Positions 13,201 through 24,441 of a DNA stretch of 64,000 nt are shown piece by piece. The translations under genes and the position numbers were made by a program. The stretch is from Mercenaria mercenaria (taxonomy: Eukaryota; Mollusca; Bivalvia; Venerida; Veneridae). The DNA is taken from positions 60,594,501 through 60,658,500 of the forward strand of contig NC_069374.1 of assembly GCF_021730395.1 (NCBI RefSeq), read 5' to 3'. The notes beneath the pieces were generated by a model. That model saw nothing but the letters and a program-made list of their open reading frames with translations. It did no database searches and was not told the DNA's origin. The stretch's first letter is position 1, and the number at the start of each line of letters is the position of its first letter.

Positions 13201-16200
13201 CAAACTTAAGTATCTGCAGATTGACACTATTCTAGATCAAGTGAGTCCATTTTACCCGTAATCAAACTTAAGTATCTGCAGATTGACCCTATTCTAGATC
13301 AAATGAGTCCATTTCACCCATAATCAAACTTAAGTATCTGCACCATAATCAAGTTTAAGTATCTCCAGATTGATACTATTCTAGATCAAGTGGGTCCATT
13401 TTACCCATAACCAAATTTAAGTATCTGCAGATTGACATTGTACTAGATCAAATGAGTCCATTTCACCCATAATCAAATTTAAGTATCTGCAGATTGACAC
13501 TGTTCTAGATCAAATGAGTCCATCTCACCCATAATCAAATTTAAGTATCTGCAGATTGACACTGTTCTAGATCAAGTTTAGTCCAGTTTACCCACGGTTT
13601 TATGTGTGTCCGGATTATCCGTATTCTACAGGAACACATCAGAATGGATGGTACTGTGATGGTGAATACTCGACAGAACGTGATGGAAAGAAGCCGACTA
13701 TACACGGCTTCAAGTGGAAATGTTTAGTGTGTAAAGACACAGATTTTTGCACAGACTGTTATATGTCAGATATGAAAGGCTTTCAGCAACAGTGTGCGGA
13801 TACAAACCATCCTTTTGTGAGATACATGACACCACGGTCTTTGGTGTAGGTGACCGTTGTTACGATAACATTAAAGACAATATTGATGATGATGATGATT
13901 GCGATGATGTTAATATATCTATCATAGTTAAACTATGATTAGCACTGTGATGGCTTCTTTATTGATAATATTCTGCTGCTGCTGTTAGTGTTGTTGCTAT
14001 TGCTGTTGCTACGGAAGATGATGATGGAAATGAAAATGACCCCTGGTAGGGCTTCCAGTGGAAATGAAGACAGTCCTAAAACCGTAAAAGATTAGAAAAT
14101 CCAGTTGTAGTTGTTAAGATGTCTAGATCTACTGACGCTGACGACGATTTAAGATTAATGGTAGCTTCTCTTTACAGGAATAAAACAGGTTATATGTGAT
14201 GGGTCCTGCTTGGACACAAACGACAACAGCGTGTATGGTTTCCGTTGGAAATGTCTGGTATGTGAAGACAGGGATAACTGTACACCGTGTTATATGAAAA
14301 CAATGGATGAGGTCTGCATGAATCACCCGTTTGCCAGATATATAACTGGTTTCTCAACGGTGTAAGTTTCATGTTTACTGTGTGTATGCACGATGCGTTT
14401 GTTGATACCCGGTTCTTCTCTGTACTCTCCTCCCTCTGTTCGGCAGCAGACACAGCACTATCTTCAGCAGCAGTATTATCGTTATTATTTTCTTACTCTG
14501 TCGCTCACAGTATTGCTAACTATGGTAGACAAAACTATCGTCAGCACTATCGTCTAATAACTAACTAACTAATACCATTACCACCGATTTTGAAAGTGTT
14601 CTAAATTAACATCATCATTATCATCATTGTTACTATCGCCGTCATCATCATCATTATTATATACCCGCATAGATCACCAGCATCATGAAGCATATTTGTA
14701 ATCTCATTAACATCGTCATGTGGAATCTCATCATCACTGCAGCTTCTAGAACATTCTGAGTAGGTAATATCATCGTTGCAGTCATGCACAATATTGGTAA
14801 CGTCCTTATCTTTGTCATGCAGAATATGAGCATATTATCACCATCGTCATGTTGCAAATTGGTAACATTATCATCATCGTTATGTAGAATATATGGGCAA
14901 CCTTTTCATCAATGTCAGGTAGAAAAAGCACAACCTCGTCGTCATTTTCAAGCAGAGAATGTATAACGTTATTGTAATGTTGAACATGTGTAACCCTTTT
15001 CGTCAAGTTAAACATTACCAACCTTTTCATCGTCGTCATGTATAAAATGGGCAACTTCGAACCGCATTAGTATCGTCATGTTTGAATATAGACAGCTTTA
15101 TGGCCAATGTCATGTAGAACTTTGGTATCCTGTTGAATAACATGTGCAACTCTTATAGTACATTGGGATATGTAACCTCATTATCATCGTCATGTAGAAC
15201 ATAGGTAGCCTCATCATCATCATCATCATTATTATGGAGAACATGGGCAAATTTAGCAACATTGTCATAACAAGTGGGCAAATGTAATCTTTATCAATAT
15301 CGTATCGTTTTGTACATTCTAAATAACCCGATCATCGTCATCATCTAGAAGACCGATAACCTTACCGTCATCGTCATGTAGAAAATAGGAAATGGTATCA
15401 TCATCATTGTGTAGAACATTGGCATCTTTAAACCTCATCATTATAGTAATGTAAAATACATGTATGAGGTAACCTCATTCTCGTAGTCTTGTAGGACATG
15501 AGTAACATTGTCCATAGTGTCATGTAGAACATGGGCAACCTTATCAATAGTGTCATGCAGAAAATGGGTACCCGCAAACTTCATCATCATTATGTACAGT
15601 ATATATAACCTCATTGACACTGTCATGTAGACCAAAGGCAGCATCATCACCTTCATCATTCGGAATATGAGCAATCCTATTGGCATGCACAACATAACCA
15701 AACTCAAACCTTACGTCATCATCATTGTGCTCATTTGATCTTACTTTGTGTTGTGAATACCTCATTCTGCAGTTATGTACTGTTTCAAAGTCATCACTTA
15801 CTTAATATATTACAATAACTTTTATAATATTTTTTTTTTAACTTTAATCCTATTTGTTTTAAATTCCATCCATATTATCGTCGGGTATTAAAACCTTTAA
15901 AATAGATTCTTTTGCATTATTCAAAATAATTAGTTTTGGGTTAAAAGCAAAAATATTTCCAGTTCATTATAATCATACAATGTGTACTTTCATGAGGTGG
16001 GTTGTTTCAATTTTAGTGTCCGGGTGCCCCCAAGAAAACGTAGCAAGAAGATCCCTCTCTATGGAATCTTTCCGGGTGCAGAGGTCACAAAGATCGTGTC
16101 ATCGTCTTCGGACAATGGTGTGTATTGCTGACATATTATTTACATGTATAACATGAAAATGTATCTTTTGGTTTAAACAATATCTTGTTCATCAAATAGC

Positions 16201-19200
16201 ATAAATTATGATAATTTATGTTCCAAAAGCAAGAGATCGAGTAGTAAGCTTATAAGCCATTTTAGAAACTTTTTTCACGTAAATGTATCATTTAATGATA
16301 ATATCTCAAAACTATTTTTAAGAATAGCAAAAAAAAAAAAGGAAAAATAAGTTAAAAAGAATACAACGTTCGATATTCGCCAAATTTAAAATTGAATAAA
16401 TTTAAAGAGTATTACGGCAGCGTTTTATTTTCAGAACAACTGGGAGTTGTAAAGGAATTGATAGACCTTCAACCTGATGCCTATCGAAGCGCAGTTAAAG
16501 GTATGCTTGCATATATACTAATACTGCAAAGAGCGAAGTTATATAATGACAGTTGTTCAGATTTATTTGCACTAATTTTCCTTATCGAAAGGTCCAGTGG
16601 TGTAATAAAACTTTATTTTATCGAGGTATGGTAGGATAAGAATGATGTCAATTGTATAGCACGTACATCGGTCGTTCCCAATCGTTCCGAAAATATGCGC
16701 ATGACCTTTCCATGTTGTTGATGTCTACCACATTTGGATGGAAACTAAAGGAGGAAGTTTGTAGACAATGTTCCCATTACTTGTAATACTTCAAAGCCCA
16801 AAAAGGGCCGTAACTCAAGAACAAATAATAGGACATAACAGTCATGACAAAATGCGCATGTCTTTTCATGTTGATGTTGTATACCAAATTTTAATTTCAG
16901 TTAGTAACAAAGTGTAGAATGTAGTAAAGTGTTCAAACACTATATCTTCCGGGTCTTTGGCACCGGGGACATAAGATTCGTCGGTTAAATACCAGTGTAC
17001 ACTGATGTTGTGCTGAAACATTTTGAAGATTGAATTTAAGGTTTGAGTTTACAGCGTTTCTCGATTCTGACACCTTTTTAGGACACATATTGTATTTATC
17101 TTCCGTACTGATTCGTTACCATTTAGTATAATTCTGCAGTTGTGCTCAAACTCCAACACAGTATTACTTCCCCTATCGGAATAGTAGATTGTTTAACATT
17201 ATTTTTACGCGAAAGTAATCGGTATCGGCATGTTGAATATGAAAAACCGGGTAAATCAGATAATTTAAACATCTTCGTTTTAGTTTATTTATACTCGCTC
17301 CCGGCTATTGCCATACGGGCGAGAGTCGCGTCTTTTCATGCCGTCTGTCTTAGTCCTGGTGGAGTACCAATTTATCATTCGTAGAAAACCCTGACTGAAT
17401 TTTGAGGTGGTACCGCCCTTTCTCGTCATAGATTGAGACTACATCGGCTGACCTCAATATAATTATAAAAACTTCTTGTGGACTCGCATGCCTTTTTCGC
17501 GAAGAGCACGCTGCGAGAGCTCAGGAGAAGAGATCATTTAAAGTAGACTGTTAGACAGGTTATAACCATAAGAGTTACTAACTGTTGTGTATAAATTGAC
17601 ATATTGCAGTGGAATGGGTGGGTGCAACACAAAAGAAAACAGATGAAGGCGAACCTGATTGGCCAATATACAGAATAGGGGCGGACGGGAAGGTGGAGCT
17701 CAAGTTGATAACACCTGCCTCCCCAGGAACAGTATATGTTGATCATTTGCCAGTCTTGGGTGCGTATGAGTGTTTCGTAGCTTAATGTTTGGGTGCTGGG
17801 CGCAGTGACCTAAACAAGAAGAAAATGGCGGGTTCAGATTTTACTCTACACTTGAATCTTAATATAAAATGTTAGTGAATGTAAATCAGGGTATTTTGAC
17901 GGGTGCTTTATACTTTCCACGCTAATGAAATAGTGGGAGCGTCTCCTGTATCTTTCACTTGTCTCCATTACCTAAAGCTAACTAACATTCTTCAGGAGGG
18001 GCCTCCAATATTGGCAACAGGTTGCGAATATAAAAAACCCAACAAAAACAAACTTAGATACAAACGAACCAGGATGCATAAATATACATGGATGTTTCGG
18101 TGACATTAAGTTAGTATGTGCATATTAATACAAAAATAAATGTGTTTATACATCGGCTCTCAGTTATCGTCGTACAAAGTAATGGAATGTCATAAGCAGG
18201 TCAGTTGCATTTTGCATACCTCTGTAGACTTTTTGTTTGTTAGAAATATATGGTTCACCTATGTTTTCCGTCACTTATCTATATTTGTCTTAAACATGTT
18301 TTATTCTGTACTTATATATATGTACTCTCTGATTAGTTATTTAAGTCGTCAAAGGTATAAGAAAATAAATGGAAAGAGGTTTTGTTTCAGATCTGACCAT
18401 GCCGGTGGATATAGAATTCAATGTAGGGGACAGAGTTCGTGTTGATCTTAACTTAGATACGTACAAACCTTTACTAACTGAATATGGAGGCTGGATTCCA
18501 GACTTGGAGAGGGTAAAACTGCTTCGACTTGTTGCTGATCTCATTTACTTGCTATAAATAGTTTAGGTTGTGCCAATTACTTTAAAATCCTCAAAGAATA
18601 TTGTCAGTACTCCCGTTTAGGCGACTGTTATAATTTTATGACGTACCTTGTTGATTTATTGGGCGTATATATATTTTACCTTGAAGAAATATTTTGTTTT
18701 AAGTCGCAATTCTAGTGAGAATACAGTCGGGTTCAAGTTTCAGTTTTCTTATCCCCACTCTCAACCTTTTGGTAAACGAGAACTTTATTTGTTCTTAATT
18801 GACCTTTCTAGGTGTTAGGTGAGGAGGGCACAGTGATGGAGGTCAAGGACACAAACAGAAGAATTGTTTCTGTTCGGTATGAATCTCTAGGTATCACCGT
18901 CCGTGCCATGTACATGAATGTGTTAACAAAGGTTTGTATGAATCAAATTTACGTATACAGCTTTTAACAGGTTTAACATGTACATGATGTAAATCACATT
19001 CGTTATTTTGTAGAATATCTTATGTTTCAGTGTAAATCGCTTTAGAAACAGATTCTATCGAGCAGGGAAGACTACGATTGAATTGCCGAGGGTTTTCGGC
19101 ATTTTAAGACCTGTCAAAAAAGATAATGTTAAATATTCTCGTGTTACTCCCCGCATGTATTACTATGAATTTAATTACCGTTTTTTTTTAAACCATTATT

Positions 19201-21033
19201 TTCATTGCAGCGGTGGCTGTAAAGTTACAAAATACCAAGAATCGCTTTTAGATTTAAAAGAGTATGTAATTATTTTACAGTGTACCTGATTCATGTTTAC
19301 CTTATGATTTTCTCTCACCAGATATCCACTATCTCGGCCGGGGATACTGTGAAGATAATACAGGACCAGAATAAAATGAAGAAGTTACAAGTGGGCCATG
19401 GTGGATGGCAGCAAGCATTTGTTTCTGTATGTGTTGTACGAGATTCTAATATTATTCTCTTAATATAAAGTCATTTCGTTATTAATGGAGTCTAACAATA
19501 TTTCTAACAAATGGTAGTGTAACCAAAATCGTGTCGACAACAACTACCGTTAAGGCATGATTTCGCCAACAGAATTTTTTTTATACTGTTGGTCACAGAA
19601 ACTTTGATGTACTGTCGATCGCAGAAAGTTTTACTTAATGCTCATCATAGAAAGTTATGTGTACTAACGATGACAGGAACGTATAGTACGTACTGTCTAT
19701 CACTGAAAAGTGTACAAACTTTCTAACATTCAGAAATGTTAAAATACTGCAGATCACAGGAATTTACACTGTCGATTAATCACAGAAAGTCACACTATCG
19801 ATCATAGAAAGTTATATGTTCTGCCGATCACAGAAACTTATAATATAATATTATGTACTATCGATTACAGAAAGGTTCATGTACTGTACAATGTACTAAA
19901 CGAATAGGCTGAATCTTATAATGGAACATTAATTAACATCTGTAGTTATTACAGTCTTTCACTACACAGCTAAGTTCGACCTAATAGCTTTTTAGCAGTA
20001 TATGTAGTATGTAATATGTAATGAATAATGATAAAATTGACGGATGTTCTCCTCTGTTTAGATCCTTGGAGCTACTGGGCGTGTTGTACGCGTTAGCGAC
20101 TCTAAGGACGCCATTGTGAAGGTTGCCGGGGAAACATTCGTTCTTAACCAATCTTGTCTCGTCTTACAACAGCATGCAGAGGAAGTAGCTCCAGTGTCGT
20201 CTGATGCAGATTCTCTGAAACGAAGCTTTAAAGGTATCTGACAACCTTAAGTTCTTTAAGTTTTTGAAATTTTAATACGCCTTTTTGAAAGATAATTTAG
20301 ATTTTTATATTGATGTAGCTTTTCATTATTCTGTTATAATATAGTAGCTGTTACTTCTTGAGTTTTGCCGCATTCGAAAAGACCAGTTTGTATAGGATTA
20401 TCATGATAATTATGTAATTTCCGAAGCAAGTGCTATATTTTTGTTGTACAGTGTGAAAATACATTAAACCACAAAGAAAAGAACGAGGACCTAATGAATT
20501 TACCTACAAATTTATAGCAAGAAATTAAATAGTTCACAATTTCTGTAAATTTCATCATAAAACGTGGCAAGTGTAATAATTATTAGAATCTAGATTCTTT
20601 AGTTATTTGTGTAAAGTAACTACTTAATGTAAGGCCTTTGAGGCCAAATATGGGTAAAACATTGAACTTCAAAATTATATCAACTATATATAATTTTAAT
20701 GTCTATGAGTGATTTTACATACTGAAATGAGACAAAATTCACACAAAACTACCAGAGTTTTCTATGTAGATCTAAAGAACCTTTAAAGTTAATGTGCTAA
20801 ATGACCATGTTTTCATTTAGTGATAGCTATAGGTTCACTTCATTCGTCGTTTCCTTATGCCCCTCTCTTTTCAATGAGATTTATAATTGTTTTAAAGCCT
20901 TTCATAAGTTTATCATTTCCTTATCAAATTTATCTTTTTTAAACTGACATTACTCATAACTTTTCAACAGGAAGTTTCCGAAGATCAGCCTCGGTTTCAG
21001 TACCGGAAGCAGCGAGGAGAACGATACGAGCCG
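10204..21033 (+). CDS. Gene 1: mind bomb-like protein lacking visible ankyrin/RING part (multi-exon)
   Basis: Exons read as 10204-10427 (ATG at 10226), then 13632-13845 or 14178-14361, then 16017-16117, 16435-16500, 17610-17759, 18391-18512, 18812-18931, 19322-19426, 20062-20233 and 20971-21033, all with AG/GT borders and consistent phases. The product is about 428 residues to the last listed exon. Order: MIB_HERC2 domain (1-67), ZZ zinc finger (about 68-128), a divergent second MIB_HERC2, then the SH3-like repeat region of mind bomb proteins. In the family these parts bind substrates such as Notch ligands, while C-terminal RINGs ubiquitinate them. No ankyrin or RING exon was found before gene 2 starts at 23925. 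The first exon stays open 5' of the ATG to its acceptor, so the start could lie further upstream. Family assignment is firm; the gene's 3' end is not. Confidence 0.8.
10226..10427 (+). CDS. Gene 1 exon 1: MIB_HERC2 domain 1
   Basis: One exon holds the whole domain, with the family hallmarks VIRGPDW, DQDGG, VKWDIG, CRAG and AFDLRLYDNAQIG. In gene 2 the same domain is split by an intron (exons 24842-24960 and 25440-25560), so the two paralogues differ in structure here. The exon ends in phase 1 at GTAATT. A good acceptor (TATTTTCAG) lies at 10203, so the ATG is 22 bp inside the exon. Confidence 0.88.
11071..11104 (+). repeat. (TG)n microsatellite
   Basis: About 17 TG units with one C interruption, in intron 1 of gene 1. 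Confidence 0.9.
11200..13595 (+). repeat. 62-bp satellite array in gene 1 intron 1
   Basis: From about 11940 to 13590 the sequence is a tandem array with unit landmarks AATCAAACTTAAGTATCTGC, AGATTGACACTATTCTAGATC and GAGTCCATTTTACCC. The unit is about 62 bp. Several units carry an extra partial copy of about 24 bp, giving a higher-order pattern. From about 11200 to 11940 similar words (CCATATTCTAG, AGTGTGCCC, TAAGTTAGCC) recur in a much more decayed form, which suggests an older flank and a recently homogenised core. The last decayed unit runs into the acceptor of exon 2a. Confidence 0.9.
13632..13845 (+). CDS. Gene 1 exon 2a: alternative ZZ-type zinc finger
   Basis: The exon follows the acceptor TATTCTACAG and precedes the donor GTAGGT. 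It needs one base from exon 1 and leaves two, so its phases equal those of exon 2b. It encodes the ZZ core GFKWKCLVCKDTDFCTDCY and ends with NHPFVRY. The first metal pair is odd: only one Cys is seen (WYCDGEY) where ZZ domains have C-x2-C, and a 10-residue insertion follows. The usual H-x3-H end is replaced by C-x4-H (CADTNH). If joined to exon 2b the frame hits a TGA within eight codons, so the two cannot be used together. Confidence 0.75.
14178..14361 (+). CDS. Gene 1 exon 2b: alternative ZZ-type zinc finger
   Basis: The acceptor is TTTACAG and the donor GTAAGT; phases are 1 in and 2 out. The core GFRWKCLVCEDRDNCTPCY is preceded by C-x3-C (CDGSC) and followed by C-x2-H (CMNH), where gene 2 has the standard C-x2-C and H-x3-H. 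It joins in frame to exon 1 (G|GA) and to exon 3 at 16017. It probably binds zinc and, as in other MIB proteins, belongs to the substrate-recognition part. It is the more canonical of the two alternatives. Confidence 0.82.
14590..15790 (+). repeat. Degenerate CATCATCGTCATGTAGAACAT minisatellite
   Basis: The words ATCATCGTCATGTAGAA, ACATGGGCAACCT and ACCTCATTATCATC recur every 35-45 bp for about 1.2 kb in the intron between exon 2b and exon 3. The array is strongly diverged. Short GAT/GTT trinucleotide runs at 13880-14035 belong to the same compositional style. The many open frames here are by-products of the repeat. Confidence 0.75.
16017..17759 (+). CDS. Gene 1 exons 3-5: divergent second MIB_HERC2 domain
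   Basis: Exons 16017-16117, 16435-16500 and 17610-17759 align in order and phase with gene 2 exons 5 and 6. Shared marks are VPPRKRSKKIPLYGIF against VPKRGISRTLPAMGIF and YVDHLPVLG against YKDHLPILS. The domain's signature block RGPDW, present in every other copy here, is gone (GAEVTKIVSSSSDNG instead), and an extra intron splits the middle. The fold may be kept, but substrate binding by this copy is doubtful. Intron 4 (16501-17609) contains only a dispersed repeat. Confidence 0.7.
16640..16935 (+). repeat. Dispersed repeat fragment in gene 1 intron 4
   Basis: Two diverged internal copies share AAATATGCGCATGACCTTTCCATG-like and AAATGCGCATGTCTTTTCATG words about 165 bp apart, with GGGCCGTAACTCAAGAACAAA between. 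The style matches the internal repeats of hairpin-ended elements elsewhere in the window. No termini were recognised. Confidence 0.4.
18391..21033 (+). CDS. Gene 1 exons 6-10: MIB SH3-like repeat region
   Basis: Exons 18391-18512, 18812-18931, 19322-19426, 20062-20233 and 20971-21033 match gene 2 exons 7-10 in order and phase. Typical marks are FNVGDRVRVDL, GGWIPDLERV, LGEEGTVMEV, GHGGWQQAFVS and LGATGRVVRV; the repeats have the pattern G-D-V-x-I then G-G-W then G-x-x-G-x-V. The last exon (GSFRRSASVSVPEAAR) is basic and Ser-rich, has no counterpart in gene 2, and ends in phase 1 before GTAACG. In MIB1 the corresponding region forms part of the substrate-binding half. Confidence 0.78.
19585..19890 (+). 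repeat. Degenerate GATCACAGAAAGTT tandem repeat
   Basis: The word GATCACAGAAA, with variants, recurs every 35-45 bp alongside TGTACTGTC in gene 1 intron 8. The copies are eroded. Confidence 0.65.
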
Positions 21034-21722
21034 GTAACGTTTTACCAGTTTTACTTTCCTCATGAGTTTTATTCCGCATCATTTACTTCCCGCACGATTG
21101 AAGATAATGATTTTGTTTACTACAACTGTGTCCTTCATACGTCCACCTCATCTTATTGTATGCACAGTAACGTTGGCGTTGATATGATAATAAAAATAAA
21201 TAAATTTCACTTTAATTTCTTAATCCTAAGGGCTTATTTCATATATTATTAAATGCAGTACACGCATGTCAAATGTTTATGCTTACTTCTGGTAGGACTT
21301 TCGAACATCAAAATTATACCGTGGCCTCGGCTGTCGGTTCGAAACTTTGATAGAGGTGAAATTTTCTGTAAAGGAAGCCATTCCTACCCAGGGACTAGCC
21401 TGTATCTGAAGTAATTCTTGAAGGGACAACTCCGCCACAAGTCGCCACATGACACGTGACTTAAAACTAAACATTAACAAGCAAGCAAAACACCTTGTCA
21501 CGACCAGAAATATGAATAATCTATGTAAAATTGCGAGCAATGTCACCGAATTTAGTTCAATTTCAGATGTCTCTTACTTGTAGACTTATATTTTGTCAGT
21601 CGTAAAAATGTCTTTTATTTGGACTAGATGCTGATAGAAAAAGCCTTATGACATAATGTATTTGCAGTAAGATTTAAGAACGTCAATATAGAGAAAAAAT
21701 ATTTCGTAAAAAATGCCTTTTT

Positions 21723-22575
21723 AGCTCACCTGTCAAGAAGTGACAAGGTGAGCTATTGTGACCACTTGATGTCCGTCGTGCGTCGTGCGTTGTGCGTCGT
21801 CAGTCGTCAGTCGTCCGTCGTGCGTCAACAATTTGTAAAAAAATCTTCTTCTGCAAAACCACTGGGCAAAATTACACCAAACTTCACAGGAATGGTACTT
21901 GGGTGGCCACCTTTCAAATTTGTTCAAATAATTGAATTCCATGCAGAACTCTGGTTGCCATGGCAACCGAAAGGAAAACTTTAAAAATCTTCTTCTCAAA
22001 AACCAGAAGCCCTAGAGCTTTGATATTTGGTGTGTAGCATTACCTTGTGGACCTCTACCAGATTTGTTCAAATCATGACCCCGGGCTCAAAATTGATCCC
22101 GCCTCAGGGGTCACTTGATTTTACTTAGGAAAATCTTTAAAAATCTTCTTCTCAAAAAGCAGAAATCCTAGAGCTTAGATATTTGACATATAGCATTGCC
22201 TAGTGGACCTCAACTAAAGTTGTTCAAATCATGACCCCGGGGTCAAAATTGACCCCGCCCCATGGGTCACTTGATTTTACTTAGGAAAATCTTCAAAATT
22301 TTTCTAAAAATAAACCAGAAGGCCTAGAGCTAAGATTTTTCACTTGTAGCATTGCCTAGTAGACCTCTACAAAATTTTTCAAATCATTACCCCCGGGGTT
22401 AAGATTGACCTCGACCCAGGGGTCACTTGATTTTACATAGGAAAATCTTAAAAAATCTTCTTCTCAAAAACCAGAAGACCTAGAGCTTGATGATTCTTTT
22501 GATGAGTTTTTACCTTCTTGTCCTTAAGTGCAGTGATAACCGGTGAGCGATATAGGGACATTATGGCCCTCTTGT
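21723..22575 (+). mobile_element. Hairpin-ended element, AGCTCACC family, copy 1
   Basis: The 5' end AGCTCACCTGTCA...TGACAAGGTGAGCT forms a hairpin, followed by a GTCGTGCGTC-rich stretch. The interior has about five diverged 150-bp units (AATCTTCTTCTCAAAAACCAG, GACCCCGGGGTCAAAATTGA). The 3' end is GGTGAGCGATATAGGG, then a short hairpin of the ATTATGGCCCT type and the end CTCTTGT. Sister copies are at 30744-32503, 36465-37633 and 45374-47424. A 3' hairpin next to a fixed end without TIRs suggests a non-autonomous Helitron/Helentron-like element; this is inference. Confidence 0.7.
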
Positions 22576-22852
22576 TTGAAGTTTGTTGCCGTGGTAACAG
22601 TTATTCTCCATTAAAAGGCATGGTTTTTTTTCTAAAGCTGTTTTGTATAATTAGTGTACTCTTCAGCCCATCTATACACCATGCTTTGAATAATACATTA
22701 AAATCCTTTAAAATTACATGTAGCTGGTAGGTGAAAGCGTATGATACTGTATTTTATCACATGTTAGACGTCATGCTGATGAAATAAAGACATTACATAA
22801 TTTTGATATTACGCTAATGTGTAATACAGCTATGACGTTGACATCGCTTCAG

Positions 22853-22896
22853 GTATAGGGGACGTTGGTCAAGTTAACGTTGTCTATAATAGGTAA
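22853..22896 (+). CDS. Candidate terminal exon of gene 1 (weak)
   Basis: After CGCTTCAG, a short stretch continues the phase left by exon 20971-21033 (G|GT ATA GGG GAC) and reads GIGDVGQVNVVYNR before a TAA at 22894-22896. If used, gene 1 makes a protein of about 442 residues. A GT at 22893 could instead make it an internal exon. The polypyrimidine tract is poor and there is no homology support. Confidence 0.25.
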
Positions 22897-23040
22897 AGAA
22901 AAAAGCAATTTTGATGTTTCATCAAAAAAGCTTACATTTGACAAAAGAACATTGCATTTGTGTCGTTTCACATTGAATTTATTAAAATCGTTGAATGAAA
23001 TTCATAAAATACTTGGCAGAGCCACGCTTTGTATTATTAT

Positions 23041-23673
23041 GTCTCCCACCACACAGTGGTGTGGGAGACATATTGATTTACTCCAGTCTGTGTGTCCGTC
23101 TTTGTGTGTGTCTGTCACAAAGCTTGTCCGCACTCTATGTCGAACATTTCTCATTCGATTTTCATCAAACTTGAACAAAATGTGTTTGATCATAAGACCA
23201 CGGCCAAGTTCGATAACTAGTCAAATCGGTCCAGGCATATTGGAGTTATGGCTCTTGAATTACCTAAAATCGGGCTTTTTACTTTTGTCCAGATTCAAAG
23301 TAGAACATTTCTCATCCGATCTTCATCAAACTTGAACAAAATGTGTTTGACCATGAGACCTCAGCCAAGTTCGATAACTAGCCAAATCGGGCTAGGCATT
23401 TTGGAGTTACGGCCATTGAATTACCGAAAATCGGCCTTTTTACTTTTGTCCGCACTCTAAGTGGAACATTTCTCATCCAGTCTTCACCAAACTCGCACAA
23501 AATGTTTGACCATAATACCTCAGACAAATTCAATAAAGAGCCAAATCGGTCCAGGCATTTTGGAGTTCTGGCCTTTGCATTGTAGTGAGTAAACAGTATA
23601 TAAAGACTGACTTGCTATTTAGATGATTAGACAGTTGTGGGAGACATTCGCTTTTCTCAAAAGCAGCTCTTGT
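23041..23673 (+). mobile_element. Hairpin-ended element, GTCTCCCACC family
   Basis: The 5' end is a hairpin (GTCTCCCACCACAC / GTGGTGTGGGAGAC), followed by GTGTGTCCGTC-type simple repeats. About two to three 175-bp units follow (CGAACATTTCTCATTCGAT, CATCAAACTTGAACAAAATG, GCCAAGTTCGATAACTAG). The 3' end repeats TGTGGGAGACATTCG and finishes with a small hairpin GCTTTTCTCAAAAGC and AGCTCTTGT. The final CTCTTGT is the same as in the AGCTCACC family, so the two probably share mobilising machinery. Confidence 0.7.
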
Positions 23674-23924
23674 TTTATTTAACTTGTTTGTTTACCTATA
23701 AATTTATGTAGGAACTTCATTACTTTTAAAAGGGCATGTGTTAACTAAATGCCCTTCGAAATGTACTCAACCGCGGAACACTGTTAAACACTTACGACAA
23801 AGATTTATTTTCATTGACAAGTAAATAAGTTATTTACGGGTTGAAGGATTTCCGTGTATTACGTAGTGTTACTAAAAATATCATTTAAACCGAAACTATT
23901 AAACCCACATTTATAGCGTTAATA

Positions 23925-24355
23925 ATGGCAGAGTCGGAAGGTATGTAAAACTTTAAATATTGAATATTTTAAAATTGAATAAAGACAAATTTTTGCATTT
24001 ACCTTATCAGGTAAATCACGTAAATTAAAGTTAAATCATTAAGCGAAAGAAAAATGAATAGATCAATAGGAATAAATAAAATCTTATATCCGTTTGAGGA
24101 AATTGAAATCGAAAGTAGTATACATTTAAGATTATGATTGTTCAAGTTGTAAGTTATTGCAATTAATACAGCTTTCGTTAGTTAAACTTTTGCAACAGCT
24201 TTTTTAATAGATATATATTTTTTGTAATAGAAATTATATAGGCCTACATGTACAATTTACAAATCGAAACAGGAAGTAAAATTACCAACAGCTCGGTTTA
24301 TCATATTCCTTGTTTCTGTTTCCATTAGATAGTGTTTTTTATGTGGAATGTTCAC

Positions 24356-24441
<86 letters not shown>

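Noticed and set aside
11930-13590. CRISPR-like regular repeats
   Set aside because: Units are directly adjacent without unique spacers and lie in a eukaryotic intron; this is a satellite.
14784-15765. Several overlapping 60-90-codon frames on both strands
   Set aside because: All lie within the degenerate CATCATCGTCATG minisatellite and follow its periodicity.
22865-23335. 156-codon forward frame crossing a hairpin-ended element
   Set aside because: It runs across the element's 5' hairpin and tandem units and has no protein-like motif.
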